A stretch of DNA of 64,000 bases from Saturnia japonica (taxonomy: Eukaryota; Arthropoda; Insecta; Lepidoptera; Saturniidae), in the NCBI GenBank assembly GCA_033032175.1, contig CM065324.1, forward strand, positions 2,108,001 to 2,172,000, given 5' to 3'. Below are positions 48,634-61,241 of the stretch, one piece after another. The position numbers were made by a program, and so were the translations under genes. Numbering within the stretch: position 1 is the first letter of the stretch; each line of letters opens with the position of its first letter. A model generated the notes under the pieces. It was not told the DNA's origin, ran no database searches, and saw nothing but the letters and a program-made list of their open reading frames with translations.

Positions 48634-49840
48634 CGTATTTCAGTATATAGTCCAGTATTACTACTTATCTTTTTTTTAAAGATTACTTTAGGTAAACAAA
48701 CTGAAGTAACAACAATGACAAGTATGGAAGAGAGATTGTTAAAATGTTTGCAGATCTGATAAAATGTGAATGTCGAGAGAACAGTTATTAATGTTTGGAT
48801 GAATGGAATAAATAGATTGTCAGATGAAATTACTGAAGCAATTGTGATTTGGCATTATAATTTTAAAGTTATGTCAAAAACCAATAGGAAATCTTTAAAA
48901 TAAAGTTTAATCTACGTTAAAATATGGTCGAAAAAACAGGAACCTCTTCCTGGTGGATTATCACCTCAATTGTAATTGAATTTGTTCTCTTTGTTTATCT
49001 CAATTGGGATATACTCTCCTGTTGTTTTATTAATGATTATTGTAATAATAAATCATCACTACCCGAGTTTTACAGTGTTTATTTATTTTTCCCTATGATG
49101 TAACGTCCCGTATAAGTTCAGTTCTGAACAATTCTGGCAACCCTGAATATAATGGACGCATTTACCTGCTATGATCTCATTCCTATGTCTGTTGTAAGAA
49201 TATTGTTATGAGATCTTCCAACAATTATTTAAAATAAGTATTGCTGTACTGTAATATTTAATACGAAGTCTACAAAGTCTATAACATAACGATAAATATA
49301 GAAGAGGTCGGACATGGACATAGCGTGCGCCCACTGCAGTTGCAATTAGAAACGTAGGTAATGCTTAATACGTGTTATTCTACCATCAATACGTCCCACA
49401 TTTATATTTGAATTATTCAGAACGCATTTGTATATTACTTATATATTGAATCAGTAACAAAGCACTGGATATTTAAATAAATAAAATACTGTTCGTTGAT
49501 AAGCGCATCACTTGGATGGATATACGTAATTCAAATTTATTTCTATTAAACAAATATCTGGTTCTGCATATATTGTTTATCTGTCTGCCCGTTTGTACGT
49601 CTGGAATTATCTCAAAAACGGTTTCAGCAATTTAAATGTAATTTTGTTATTCGGGAAGTATATTGTGTCATTCCTGAAATTGATAGGCTATAAAAATTAT
49701 CAAGATTACCTCAAAAAAATTCGTAATTATAATTAAAATAAAATTATGCGACAAAAAAAAACAACACACTAGAAGACCATATTAGACTGTGATTCTTAAG
49801 GATTACATAATCACTATTCGGAATAATACGACAACTGCTT

Positions 49841-50150
49841 CTTCTTCTTGTTTTGGCGCCGCAAAAAGCACTTGCCAGTGACAATGTTTTTAAGCCTTCG
49901 TAAAATTTTATAATAATTATACAAAGTGGAGCCTTCTGACAGGATGGTGATGCTCTTATCAGAACTATCTAAGATTTTTTTGTGACATCTCAAAATGCAT
50001 GCTCGTACTTTATATTTGTAATTCACTGAACTTATGCGCAATAACCAAACTATATCACGCAAAATGCGACCAATATCACTTAATATAGGGTCAAACAACC
50101 AAAAATAAAAACCCACAAAACGTCACTTTAAGATCCCGCCAAAAACTCAA
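49841..50150 (+). mobile_element. Element E copy 5 with 10-bp target duplication
   Basis: ACAACTGCTT stands immediately before (49831-49840) and after (50151-50160) the element, which runs from CTTCTTCTTGTTTTGGCGCCGC to AAGATCCCGCCAAAAACTCAA. This defines the 310-bp unit of family E. Confidence 0.8.
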
Positions 50151-50589
50151 ACAACTGCTTGGCGACTGATTTTGTACTTGATGGCAAGGTTCACAACCTA
50201 AAGAGCACCAGAACTATCGTACTCACCGATTTCCTCTCTGGAAGAACTTTTTTTAGCTCCCTTTTTCCGCCTTTTTTAATTTTTAGAATTATCAAATTAT
50301 CGCACGATAATCATCCGCTATCGTACATCGTATGAAGTAATGCGAAGCAGCATTAGATACAACCAAGCAAAATAAATTCATATGACGATTTTCATCACCG
50401 ACAGATTATGCTACGATTGTGTCATAACAATTATTTTCTCAAAGGTTAACTTTATTCAAAACTGATTTATTATAGGTATAGGTGTACATGCTGTTAAGTA
50501 GTGATATAATCGAAGATGGCAACACGCTAAGAGCAGCTACTGGAACACAACTGAAACAAATTTTTAATTTAAGTGTACTAGCTAGCCAG

Positions 50590-50735
50590 CCCGGGCGTTA
50601 TCGAAATACCGTATCACCATGATGTGGAGGGTTTCTTTATTATTTTTTCCTTCATTAAAAGCTCAGGCTGATTGTAGGATTGGAACAAACGTCGACCGTC
50701 ATGTCGCAGCACTCTACGATTGAGCCATCGCTAAA
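50590..50735 (-). mobile_element. SINE C copy 6 (5' head)
   Basis: Reverse complement begins GCGATGGCTCAATCGTAGAG, has a B-box-like GTTCCAATCC and CAGCCTGAGC..AATGAAGGAAAA; the 3' half is missing. It shows the tRNA-like origin of family C most clearly. Confidence 0.65.
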
Positions 50736-50874
50736 AAAATACATTTTAGATTTATGATAATTTTTTATTTACCTAATCTTACATTTTCATGTAACCCGAA
50801 AATGGTCTTGGTTGGAAGACGGTTGAAATAATAAATAAACAAGTGCAGTCTGATTTAAGTCGACCAACCAATTA

Positions 50875-50985
50875 CAATAATAATTTAGGCACAACTGGAT
50901 TCAAACCCGTGACCGCCTTATTAAAATCAGTCACCTTGACCTAGACCCCGGAGGCGCTCGATGAATAATAATAAAATACCAAATC
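50875..50985 (-). mobile_element. Isolated tRNA-like SINE head
   Basis: Reverse complement contains GCCTCCGGGGTCTAGGTCAA and GGCGGTCACGGGTTTGAATCC, an A-box/B-box pair with the right order and spacing. No second copy is in the window, and a functional tRNA fold was not evident. Confidence 0.4.
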
Positions 50986-51459
50986 AATTAAATATGTAGT
51001 ATGGTGTGATACATTGATTACAGTTATACTGTTGTTAGGTACCTACCATCGAACTGAACAATAGTTATGAAGTAAGGACGAAATGTAAGTATATAGTTTT
51101 ATACTTCGATAAACATTGCTTGTATTATTGGCACATATTACCGGTACATTTGTTGTTTTAATATGTTATAGAAAATTTAGTATAGTAAAATTGTATCATC
51201 GTTGATCTATTTCCATAATTCTACCCGTAAATGCATACTGCAAACGATATGTACGTGTTTCTTTTTTGTTAAAAATTAACAGGCATCTCTTTTATTATTT
51301 TCCAACAACGTGATCAAAAATTTCAACAACAACAACAACAAAAACTAGCGACCTGCCCCAGCTTCGTACGGGTACAATTTACAAAGTGGTATATTTTATG
51401 TTTAAAAAAATCTGATTTAGACTTTATTGCTTTAAAATTGACAGTTTATAATTTCATAA

Positions 51460-51691
51460 CTGCCTCATTAGAGTGATCTTAAAGACGACTGCTATGCTCG
51501 TGGTCCTACGTTGGATTCTCAGGACGAGCAAAGTGCTATTGGGTTTTTTACTGATAGTAGCTTGGAGTTTGGCTTTGTGCCTAATTAATGACTCGCCCCC
51601 TATTACATGGGGCCTAAAACATACCCCGCGAACTGTGGGTGTACATAACTGCCTAACACTTCGGTGATACAGGCGTGATGGTATGTTATGT
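51460..51691 (+). mobile_element. SINE A copy 4
   Basis: Begins CTGCCTCATTAGAG; B box altered (CGTTGGATTCTC) and part of the middle shortened; ends CGTGATGGTATGTTATG. Confidence 0.85.
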
Positions 51692-51699
51692 AATTTCAT

Positions 51700-52110
51700 A
51701 CTTACAAATAGTGTGCTTAGCTCGCGTCGCGCTAATTATCATAGGTTTTTTTAGGTAGGATTTCTTTGGTCGCAAATAATTTTGAATTTGTGATATCTTC
51801 TACGATATTCATTTAAATAGAAAAGTGTAAAAGACAATCTTAGTCTACATTAAATGCCCAAGTTAACTAACGAACTTATCTGGATAAAGATTAATACTGA
51901 ATTTGAGATAATAGCTTAGCAAACAACGTAGTATTTTAAATTATTATGTTGAAGATAAAAATGGTTACTGTGAGCCGACCTTAGGAAATAAACATATGCC
52001 ATCGCGGACTCGTCTCTAGGGTTTTTAAAGATGTACAATTCTTTAGGACATTGTTTTGGTGTATCTCATAAGGTTTAGTCAGCGCAAGCCATGTAAGCGC
52101 CCGAAAATCA
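51700..52110 (-). mobile_element. Relative of the 718-bp element at 33461
   Basis: Begins TTAGCTCGCGTCGCGCTAAT and shares TTTGTGATATCTTCTACGATATTCATT, GACATATGCCAT(C/T)GCGGACT and GTAAAGGGCAAT-like strings with 33461-34178. The far end grades into an F-like GTTTAGTCAGCGCAAGCCATGTAAGCGCCCG at 52075-52105. Confidence 0.55.
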
Positions 52111-55049
52111 TTTTTTAAAGACTTGATTACAAATAATTGAATTTTCTCTAGTATACAAAAACTTAATTGGAATGTATTGTATATATAAACCTTCCATAAA
52201 AAAATCTGTAAATGATAGTGAAACCTGCATTAAAATCCGTTGCGTAGTTTAATAGATCTAAGCGTACATAGGGGAGACAGACAGCGGGAGGCAACTTCAT
52301 TTTATACCATGTATATTTAAAGGAAACTTGGAACATGCCATTAGGCCATTTGTTAGAGCTATGTTTGAAGATTACAAGAATAATTATTAAATGTATCTAC
52401 GTATGCGACGCTGGCGGTATTGTGCCATTAATTATTAAGAAGAAATATATTGAAATTTAAATGAAATAAAGTTTGTTATTTACAGTTATGTTGTTTGTTG
52501 CCAATAAAAGTACTTTTTACTTATATACTTCAAAATAACTACAGAATAATAAAATTGTATTATAATCAAGAAAATCATTTTCTTAAATCTCCTATAATTA
52601 TAATTAAATTTTGACATAAGTACTTGATTTTGAAAGCGCATTGTCTATATGGAATTAGCAAAATAAAAATCATCAATATCAAAATTAACTATATCATTAT
52701 CATTATTATAAATAAAAAATCATAGCATATCGTGCAAGGACATTTTTTATCCGCTTACAAACAACAGCTGTCGGATGTTATTACGTATTTCCCAGTGTTA
52801 TCGCTCTGACATGCCCGTAACAATAGTTACACTGTTCTATGTTTGCCATACTTACGTGAAATAAGTCAGGCGTGTATTAACATATCTTTGGCCTGTCTGT
52901 TATAGACGTCTTTCTGTGTATAAAGGCATTATTCCACACGTGGTCGTTCTTTAAAGATACTCATTTACTGTTCCAAGACATAAAAGAAGATTAAAATAGA
53001 ATCGGTAGATAGAAAACTATCCATCAGTCCGTTTTTCAGTGAACTATCTGATGTTTAAAACTATAAATACTAAATTAGGTACAAAAAATATTAAACAATA
53101 TCAATGTTCACGAACAAAATAGTTATTTGAAAAGGTTTGTAGTACACTCCGAAGTAAGATTTTTTAATTACATAAAACTTATATTTGAATATACCTACTA
53201 TTTACTTTGTAATATTGAAATATTAACGAATTTTCATAGTTTTCTGTAATGTTTTCTTTTTCTATAATCTGAAGTTTTCATTGTACTGCAGTTTTTAGGT
53301 TCAATTTATCTTGCTTTTATAGAATATCATACGTAGCGAATTTTTTACTTAATCATTATTTATATATGTCGAGTTAAATAGACCCCGTAATGGCCGGGAT
53401 AGTGCTGGAAACGCATAACAGCTCCCCAGAGCGACCTTTGTCGCGTGAGCCCTGGAACGACGCGACGCCATACAGTGACTTTGTGCTTTTCGCACAAACG
53501 CAACATTATGACGTCATAGAATATGAACTACTTGACAAAGTTTTTTATTAATAATTTCAGGCATGAGTTTCGTCAGAACCTCTACGGTTACAAAAACAAC
53601 TCATTGATAGTGAACTTAAAAGATTGTAAATTGTAAGATGATGACCATGATAATGAATTCGGAAAAATAGGAGTAGGGAGCAAATTTAACTTCTCAGCAT
53701 TATTCATAGGAATAATAAAAGGCAATCGGATCGCGCGAAGTGGAGAAAAAACTACTTACGAACAAGTACTGACTTATCGAACTGGAATTGAAGTGGTTAC
53801 CTTGAAGAGACGCGTATTGGAAAGGAACATAATATTACTTCTGTAAAAATATATCTGCTTATTTTATAAATAAACCTACATACCTAATACCCCGGTAATA
53901 TTATTATTAAAAAAAAAATCACACAAAATACATAAACTAAAAAAAGTCGTAGCAACACTCTTTTTTTATTTGCGAGTATCATTTCATGAAAAACGTGTGC
54001 TATGTGGCAATTTTTAGAGCGTTCCGATTTTTAGACCAAATTAGATGTCCTGCGCGGGATACCTACCTTCAGACTCGCTTTTCGGGGATTACCTACTACG
54101 ATTGTGCAGCGCGAAAGAAACTTAAACAAAACTCTTTAGAAATTTATAAATAAGTAATTCGTGAGTAATACATTACTTATTTATATTTTATTCCTCTAAA
54201 GACTTTAACTGCCTTACAGGGTCAATCAGACAGTTACCTACTTTGATTTTTTTTATCGTAGTACGGTAAAATGATTATACTGAACCTGATGGTGAGCATA
54301 GTGTAATCCAATAACAAAGGAAAAGGAAAAAATTAAATAACAGTGAGTAGTAAAATACTACCCATCATTTATTTTTTTATTGTTCTGCTTTCGACAAAAG
54401 AATCCCGGTTTTTTTACTCAAAAGGTATCAAAGTCTCGCACTTCTCTAAAAAAAAAATTGTGTCAACGCTGATTTTTCATTTAAAACAATTATTGTTAGC
54501 TAGGATACGTTAGCCCATATGGCTTTACAAAGTTATAATGCGATAAATACAAATTATAAGAAACAAAAAAGTGGTATTATATTCTTACATTCCCCAGGTT
54601 TACAGCTCTATAAAAATAAAAGTTCGATCTTTCCAAAAATTCAACATTGTATTCCCAATTTTAATCTTACTGCCAACCCTTTATATTAAGGTTTAAAGAT
54701 ATGTATGTAGCTTTGTTTCTGCAATGCAATTATTTGAAAAACTGGAACGATGCCACGGGGATATCGCGGCTAACATATCTGTTATTAGGTATAATCTTGC
54801 ATTTTACGAAAGATATTGGAAAGAGTATTTTATTTTCACACCTTGTGACAAACAATAAAAGTGTCTACGTTGCGTTGTTGTTAGAAGTGTACGCAAACAC
54901 AAACGTCAAGTAACAGAAAATTTTAATTTTTCTACCTGGCTTGTAATACACAAGAGTCGTACTAAATACAGAACAACTCGATTCACCGGTCAGCCTGCAT
55001 CGCACATCCTTTCCACTTATGCTATCGTCGCGCGTTACCTCCACGTATA
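52111..55049. other. Gene-free stretch upstream of the right-hand promoter
   Basis: AT-rich except 53385-53520, a GC-richer island ending in TATGACGTCATA (53507-53518), a perfect CRE-type palindrome. No coding exon recognised. Confidence 0.35.
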
Positions 55050-55480
55050 GTTAGCTGGGTAGGGTATGTGGGTTAGATCGTGTCTAGGGCCAGGCTCGGC
55101 CGAACAGGTACCTACCTATTCAAAAGGCCACGGGGATTTCGCCGACTTTCGTAATCCATGGAAACGTGGGCTCGAATGCCGCGGCAAGCTGGCAACGTCG
55201 CGCATTCGACCGACGACCTCGCGTTATCGCCACCCGCGGTGACGCGTCTCATTCGAAAGGTCACACTCGTTTTACCGCTGGTCGCTAATGTCTTCGCCAT
55301 CTAAACAGTGGCACTTTCTTCATAGAATCCCATAGGTAGCGTCAAAAATATCCTTTAATGCGACGTGGCACCGTCGCCGGCCGTCCCGCTCCCGCTCTAG
55401 CCCGCGTCCCACCCGGCTCCGCCCCCCTCCGCCGGCAGCGCCGCCGAGCGGCCGCGCTGCGAACTCAACCCGTCGTCTAT
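55050..55480 (+). promoter_or_regulatory. GC/CpG-rich promoter region of the right-hand gene
   Basis: From about 55050, and most strongly at 55360-55460, the sequence turns GC- and CpG-rich (many CGCCG, CCGCTC, GCCGCC strings) against an AT-rich flank. It lies directly before a spliced exon ending with a perfect GTGAGT donor. No clear + strand TATA box is seen. This is where I would place the start of transcription of the gene continuing past the right edge. Confidence 0.5.
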
Positions 55481-55735
55481 ACAGCGTTGCCATTCCGTAT
55501 CTATAATTTCGCTGGACGTAAATTTCAAACGAAACAGTTCAATGGACTTTCTGAAAACTCCCAAAAGTCGCTGTGTACACTGTCAAATGTTATGTGTGAT
55601 TTAGGTTATTGTAGGTGATTGTGTAAACTTATTCGTTTTTATTCTACGTTGTGTTAACTAAGTGAATCGTGTCGGTGCGTGTTGTCCGTAAACCAAGTCC
55701 CGTTGGAAGCTTCCACGTCAGTTTTATTGTAAAAG
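55480..55735 (+). other. First (5' untranslated) exon of the right-hand gene
   Basis: The exon ends at 55735 with AAAAG|GTGAGT, a strong 5' splice site. Its 5' limit is uncertain (after the GC-rich block, roughly 55450-55560). No long frame opens through the donor, so it is read as untranslated. The next convincing acceptor with GC-rich sequence behind it is at 63354, implying a 7.6 kb intron. Confidence 0.45.
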
Positions 55736-56743
55736 GTGAGTTTCTTTATCATATCTACATGTTAGGAATTGTATGTCACGTATACAAGCTAAGTATAAAA
55801 TGTTTTAGTGAATAAGAAATTTGGTCGACGTCTCCTACTTTTCTTCAAAGTGCCTTGGTCATAAATATCTAGGTAACTGCGCAAAATAACTAGAGCCGAT
55901 TTCTCTTTTGGATTGGGTTAAATAAACGCGTATGGTTGAGGTAGTTACCGATATGTTCGTGCACGTGCCTAGGGCCTGTCTTATGTAAGGCACACGATAA
56001 GCTTATCACGTCGCGACAAAATGCCGATAGACGTTTATTTTGGTCGTAGGTTGTCTTTTGGTCAGGTATCAAAATAGCACTTGCATCCGACACCGATACC
56101 GCTCCTCGTACTGCATACTGAAACTCAAAGACCAGCTTCAACCTTTAGGCCTATACACAATACAACTCGAAACGCTAACGACCATTTTTTCAAAAATCGA
56201 ATTCTGTTGGCTCATTTTTAAATGAGACATCACAAAATTCAAAGTTACTTAGCTATGAGTAAACTTAACACAATCCATCTGTATTTTCCTCATAAATACA
56301 TCCGAGGTTTATATAAATTAATTACGGAAATTGTGCGTACAAAACATGCATGTAGGTGAATGACACCAAGGCCCTCGTACCTATGAGTCCATATAAAAAA
56401 CAAGTATAAATACATTAGAAGGCCGGGTAATTAACTAACGTATCCGAATAAATTATGTACAAAATTCAAACATAGTTACGAAATAACTAACAGACGATGC
56501 ACGGTTTAAAACACCTACATATGACGTAAGAACAGTACTGAATGAATTCCATTTATTTATGTTTTTTGTGTATAAAAATAAATTGAGAACTTTTCAAGAC
56601 ATGACTTTTATTCTTTCTATTCTTGTCTACCCGATTCATATAAATTCTATATCTTATCGAATTAGTTATGTATTCAAATGACAGGTTTTATTTGATACTT
56701 TTTCGCGTATTCAATAGAAACATCTAGCAATACTTTTGGAGAT

Positions 56744-56979
56744 TGGAGTAAGAGCGACTGCTATGAGCGAGGTCCTGGGTTCGAATCCCAGGTCGAGCAA
56801 AGTTTATTGGGTTTTTCCTATGAAATTCTCAGTAGCAGCTCGGAGTTTGGTTTCGTGTCCGATTAATGGCAATAGGCTCGTCCCCTATTACATGGCACCT
56901 AAAACATACTCGGCGAACTGTGGGTGTACATTAGTACACTTCTGCCTAACCCTTCGGGGAATACAGGCGAGATGGTACA
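56744..56979 (+). mobile_element. SINE A copy 5, abutting an F element
   Basis: Lacks the first bases, has B box GGTTCGAATCC and a full body, but its TATG tail is missing: after GATGGTAC the sequence passes within a few bases into the F element at 56985. Confidence 0.85.
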
Positions 56980-56984
56980 CGAAA

Positions 56985-57503
56985 TTTATACAAATAAATA
57001 AAATTGAAATGCCTGTTTGTAATGTCAATATGACGACTTTTTAGTAAATGCTTAGGAAAGTATATACGTTACATAGAACAAAAAACCATTTTTTTATTAT
57101 TTTTGTGTCTGTTTGTTCCGGGTAATTTCCGAAACGGTTGGACCGATTTTGACGGGACTTTCACTAGCAGTTAGCTATAAGGAGTAACTTAAGCTATTTT
57201 TATTTAAGAAAAAAAAAATAGGGCTCGGCGCAAATTATAATCAATTCAGAAAAAGTCGATTTCGGGGCGATTAAATGGGTTACGCTGAGAAACCATAAGA
57301 GATATTTAAAATTAATGTACTACATAATTTTAGATATTAAAAAAACCTACAAATAATTTCGGCTACTAATGTATATGTACTATCTTTTAATGATCACCCA
57401 CAATAAGTATTTTTGTCTTTAAAATAACCGGTAGCACGATTCGCGCGTATCCCGATCGACAGCATTCTGTAGTCCACGCGAGCGCAGCCGCGGGCACAGT
57501 TAG
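56985..57503 (+). mobile_element. Element F copy 4
   Basis: Start TTTATACAAATAAATAAAATTG, end GCCGCGGGCACAGTTAG; both termini differ by one base from TC/CTAG. Same 519-base length as copy 3, inserted beside SINE A copy 5. Confidence 0.75.
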
Positions 57504-58800
57504 TACTTAATGTAAAGGACTCAGCAGAGCAAAAATGTAACAATATTATAAGCGTGTATGTCCTATTTTTTCTCTATTCCTTAATAACTCTGCTCTCTGG
57601 GATGGCATATAACAAACAGTAAAAACAATATCAAACATTATACACTGAATGGGATGTCTTATCAGTCAGAAAACTATTTATTAAATATGTCATACATGAA
57701 CAACACCATAAAGTTCCCTATAGACCTGATTTATTGACAAGTAGACGGAAAAATACGGTTTGTGCTACTAACCAATACAAAACATTTTTTGGAAATAAAT
57801 TTCAGTGCTATCTTGGCCCTTACCCATACAATAAACTAAATAAAATTCTTGACATATATTCTCTTAATAATCATAAATGTAATGAAGTAGTAATTATCCT
57901 GACTAAAAACACAGAACTATGAAGAAATACAAAAGTTGTTTGTAATCATAAAATAAAGTAAAGTAATAGAATTGTCGTGGTTGTTCCAAATACTGTATTT
58001 CACATATAACAAATATATATATTTTTATACATAAACAAGAAACGCAACCTAATGTCTACATTTGTGTGTACCATTTTTTTTTTATTTTTTTTAGTTAAGT
58101 TCACAATATTGTATTCTAACTTGCTACATTAAGAATGTAAGGTAGGTTTAAAAGGAACAAAAAAAAATTACAAAGTACCTTGTTTTCTCTTTTAAAATTA
58201 TAGATTTGTGATAATGTTAATAAGATACAACAGTGTTATACTTCCCTTTTTTACATATTACCTATATAATCTAATTCTGTATTCAAGTATCAAATTTTTG
58301 TGAAATAATTACAACTGATGTAGGTACTTTATGTGCACTAATAAATATTGCATTACAAGCTAGCTAAAATATGTAAAATTTTAAATTTATTCTTGTGTTG
58401 TATATAATCTGTAATGTGTGGCTATATAAATAAATATGCCAATTTTACGTACATTTTTGTGACGTGAGGGAGCCAAAAAGTTAAAAGTTCTCATTCCGTG
58501 TTATTATTAGGAATTTACTTCACTCCTGCGAAATAACCACACTAGATCACGATTAATGCCATCAGAGTTATTTAAATTAGGAGTAACAAGAAGAGATAAT
58601 TTAAAATACAGAAACCCCCCAAAACAAAACATGAATTATTCTTTTCTTTTTTCAACAACCAAGTAATCTTCTGGATAGTCGATTATTACTGCTATTATAA
58701 AAAATAAATCTTGGAATGTATGAAATGTTGGTTCACGCTTTTATAAAATGGCGGCAATTCCTCTAAAACCTGTAATGGATTATTTTACACAACAAGATAA

Positions 58801-59056
58801 TTTTTAACAAAATAGAAAACAAAATTCAATGATCTTGAAGAATTCCCTGGTGTATCATCGAAGTTAAAGGGTCCAATGCCAATAAAATTAAAATGGGAGT
58901 ATCGTTTATCGTATATCTTATATTACTTTTCCACCAAAAAAGTATCATTCAAATCGGTTTATAAACAAAGAAGTTATGGTTGAACATCTATTAAAAAAAT
59001 GTACATTCGAATTGAATAACAACCTCCTTATTTTTTTTGAAGTCGATTAAAAACAA
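58801..59056 (-). mobile_element. MITE D copy 6
   Basis: Ends AAAACAAAATTCAATGATC and TTTTTTTTGAAGTCGATTAAAA; an extra AT-rich segment interrupts the centre around 58900-58930. Confidence 0.7.
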
Positions 59057-59390
59057 AAACAACAGAGTCGATTTCAATAACTTTATTACGCTTGTATTTT
59101 TTTTCTTTGCTAATTATTTAAATAATTCGATAAAACGTACTTTCGCAGAAATAAAAATATAAAATCACCATGATGAACCTATGAATGCCTTTCATTTAAA
59201 TATTTACTGCCTATTTTTCTGTTAACCGTTATTAGGTATATGGTAAATAAATAAAATTCATAAAAATCTATGAAACCGCTTTTAAGTTTTATCCAGACAT
59301 ACAAACAAACTGACTTTTTACAGGATATCTATCAAAAAAATTAAAAAAAAATTGTATGTACAGACAGAGCTACAGATTTAAAAATATAGA

Positions 59391-60140
59391 CTAGCGGTGT
59401 CCCGCGGCTCTGAGCGCGTTTTTATGCAGTAATCTATACTAATATAATAAAGCGGAAAAGTTTCTTGTTTGTTTAAAGACGCTAATTTCTAAAACTACCA
59501 GTCGGATTCGAAAAATTATTTCTGTATGTGATAGCCACACTCTCGAGGATAGTATAGGCTATTTAAGATTAGGCTGCAACTCTAAGATAGCTTTAAATAT
59601 TGAATTTTGTTACGTAAGTCTGAAGTCGAGGCCCTCTCGAACTGCTTTAACCGTGTGCGCTGGCGTAATAGTTAATTATACGGAAATACAATGTTCTACA
59701 ATAATATTGCTCTTTCGTATATCTTTAAAAAAAGTAGCGATAGTATATTCCTATCTCTTATATATATAAGCCACAAAAAGTTATTTTGTGGCAAAGATTT
59801 GTTGAAAATTATAAAGTGATTTATAAGCATTATTTTCAAACATGTCATATTATTCATTAAAAACGAAAGTTACTTCATCATATAAAGACAATTTCTATGA
59901 AGTTAAATTTTGATATTTGGACACATAGTTTTGGAGATAATCAAAAATTAAAATAATTTGTACTTGCGGGAAGAACAATTATGATAGACTACATGGGTGC
60001 GATGGTGGCGCGGTGTTTGTCGGATAAAATTAACATGGGTGAAACTGTGGGGCGAAGCTAGTTATATTATAGCCAATCAGTTGAGAAAAGACATACTTCC
60101 CGTGTACAAAATTGTATCAAAATCGGTTGAGAATTAATAT
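59391..60140 (-). mobile_element. Element I copy split by element H
   Basis: Left part CTAGCGGTGTCCCGCGGCTCTG (59391-59432) and right part from 60062 (ATAGCC...CATACTTCCCGTGTACAAAAT, AAATCGGTTGAGAATT) are consecutive pieces of family I when compared with the copy ending at 44636; its far end is indistinct. Confidence 0.65.
59433..60061 (+). mobile_element. Element H copy 2, nested inside element I
   Basis: TCTATACTAATATAATAAAGC at 59433 to GGGGCGAAGCTAG at 60061 (629 bases). Element I sequence stands on both sides, so this is a precise insertion into an older element. Confidence 0.8.
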
Positions 60141-60189
60141 AAGATTTATTTTATAAATGAATATGAATCTAAAGCAATAACTGACAACA

Positions 60190-60656
60190 AACTGTGCCCG
60201 CAGCTCCGCTCGCGTGGACTTCTGAATACCGTCAATCGGGCACACGCGCGAATCGTACTGCCCCCCACTCCTGATTATTTTAAAGACAAAAATGTTTATT
60301 GTGGCTGATCTATATCCATGCTGTTGCTGATTTTTTTTTGTAGGTATTTCAAGATCTACAATTATGTAGTACATTAGTTTGATATTATATCTCTTATGGT
60401 TCACACAGCGTGCCATTTAAGCGCCCGAATTGATTCACCATGTTCAGTTTTTTACCTTATAAAATCAGCTATCTGCTAGTGAAAGTGCCGTCAAAATCAC
60501 TCTAACCGTTTTGGAGATTAGCCGAGACAAACAGACAGACAAAAATTTTAAATCTACATTTTTTCGCTATAAGTACCGTAAATACTTTCATATGCATTTA
60601 GTAAATAGCTATTATTTTGACATTACAGACACTACAATCTTATATAATTGTATAGA
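60190..60656 (-). mobile_element. Element F copy 5
   Basis: Reverse orientation from ACTGTGCCCGCAGCTCCGC to TATATAATTGTATAGA (GA at 60655-60656 = TC reversed). Slightly shortened internally. Confidence 0.75.
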
Positions 60657-61241
60657 TAATTCTTGTAGCCACTGAGTAATGACATGGCGAGTTTCCAGTG
60701 TACAAAATTTTGTTAAAATTTGTCAAGCCATTTTTCACTTAATCTAATATACAATTTTTTTTTATTTTGACAACGGACATACAAACAATGGGACAAACAA
60801 AAAAATATGTGTTAATTTTGATGAATGTCCTATAAATAGTAATCTATCGAGAAATATGGAACAATAATTACATGTTTACTGCTTGGATTATATACATGTT
60901 TATATAATCAAATGTTTACTACTACAAATTTATTATTATAAAAATCGCTTATAATGTTTATTGACATCAAGTGATACAATAAAATACTCATAAATAGTGT
61001 TTTACTTTCGTAAGGTGAATAGTAGTAGAAGTTATTCGAAAGAAATAACAGACGACTTATTTTGAAATATTTACACGTTTGGTTTTCAATAAAATTATTT
61101 ATACTTACACGAACTGGTAAATCGTAGACCATCTTTTTTATCAATCTATCTTCAGTAAATATTATTGCAGAGAAATTTACTACTTAAGTACAACCTTTCT
61201 GCCAAAATATATTTCAATTGTTTTTATTTTTGTATATTCAT

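Noticed and set aside
55358..55618. 86-codon frame in the CpG-rich promoter
   Set aside because: Arg/Ala/Pro-rich translation of GC-rich DNA, closes before the splice donor; more likely promoter and 5'UTR.
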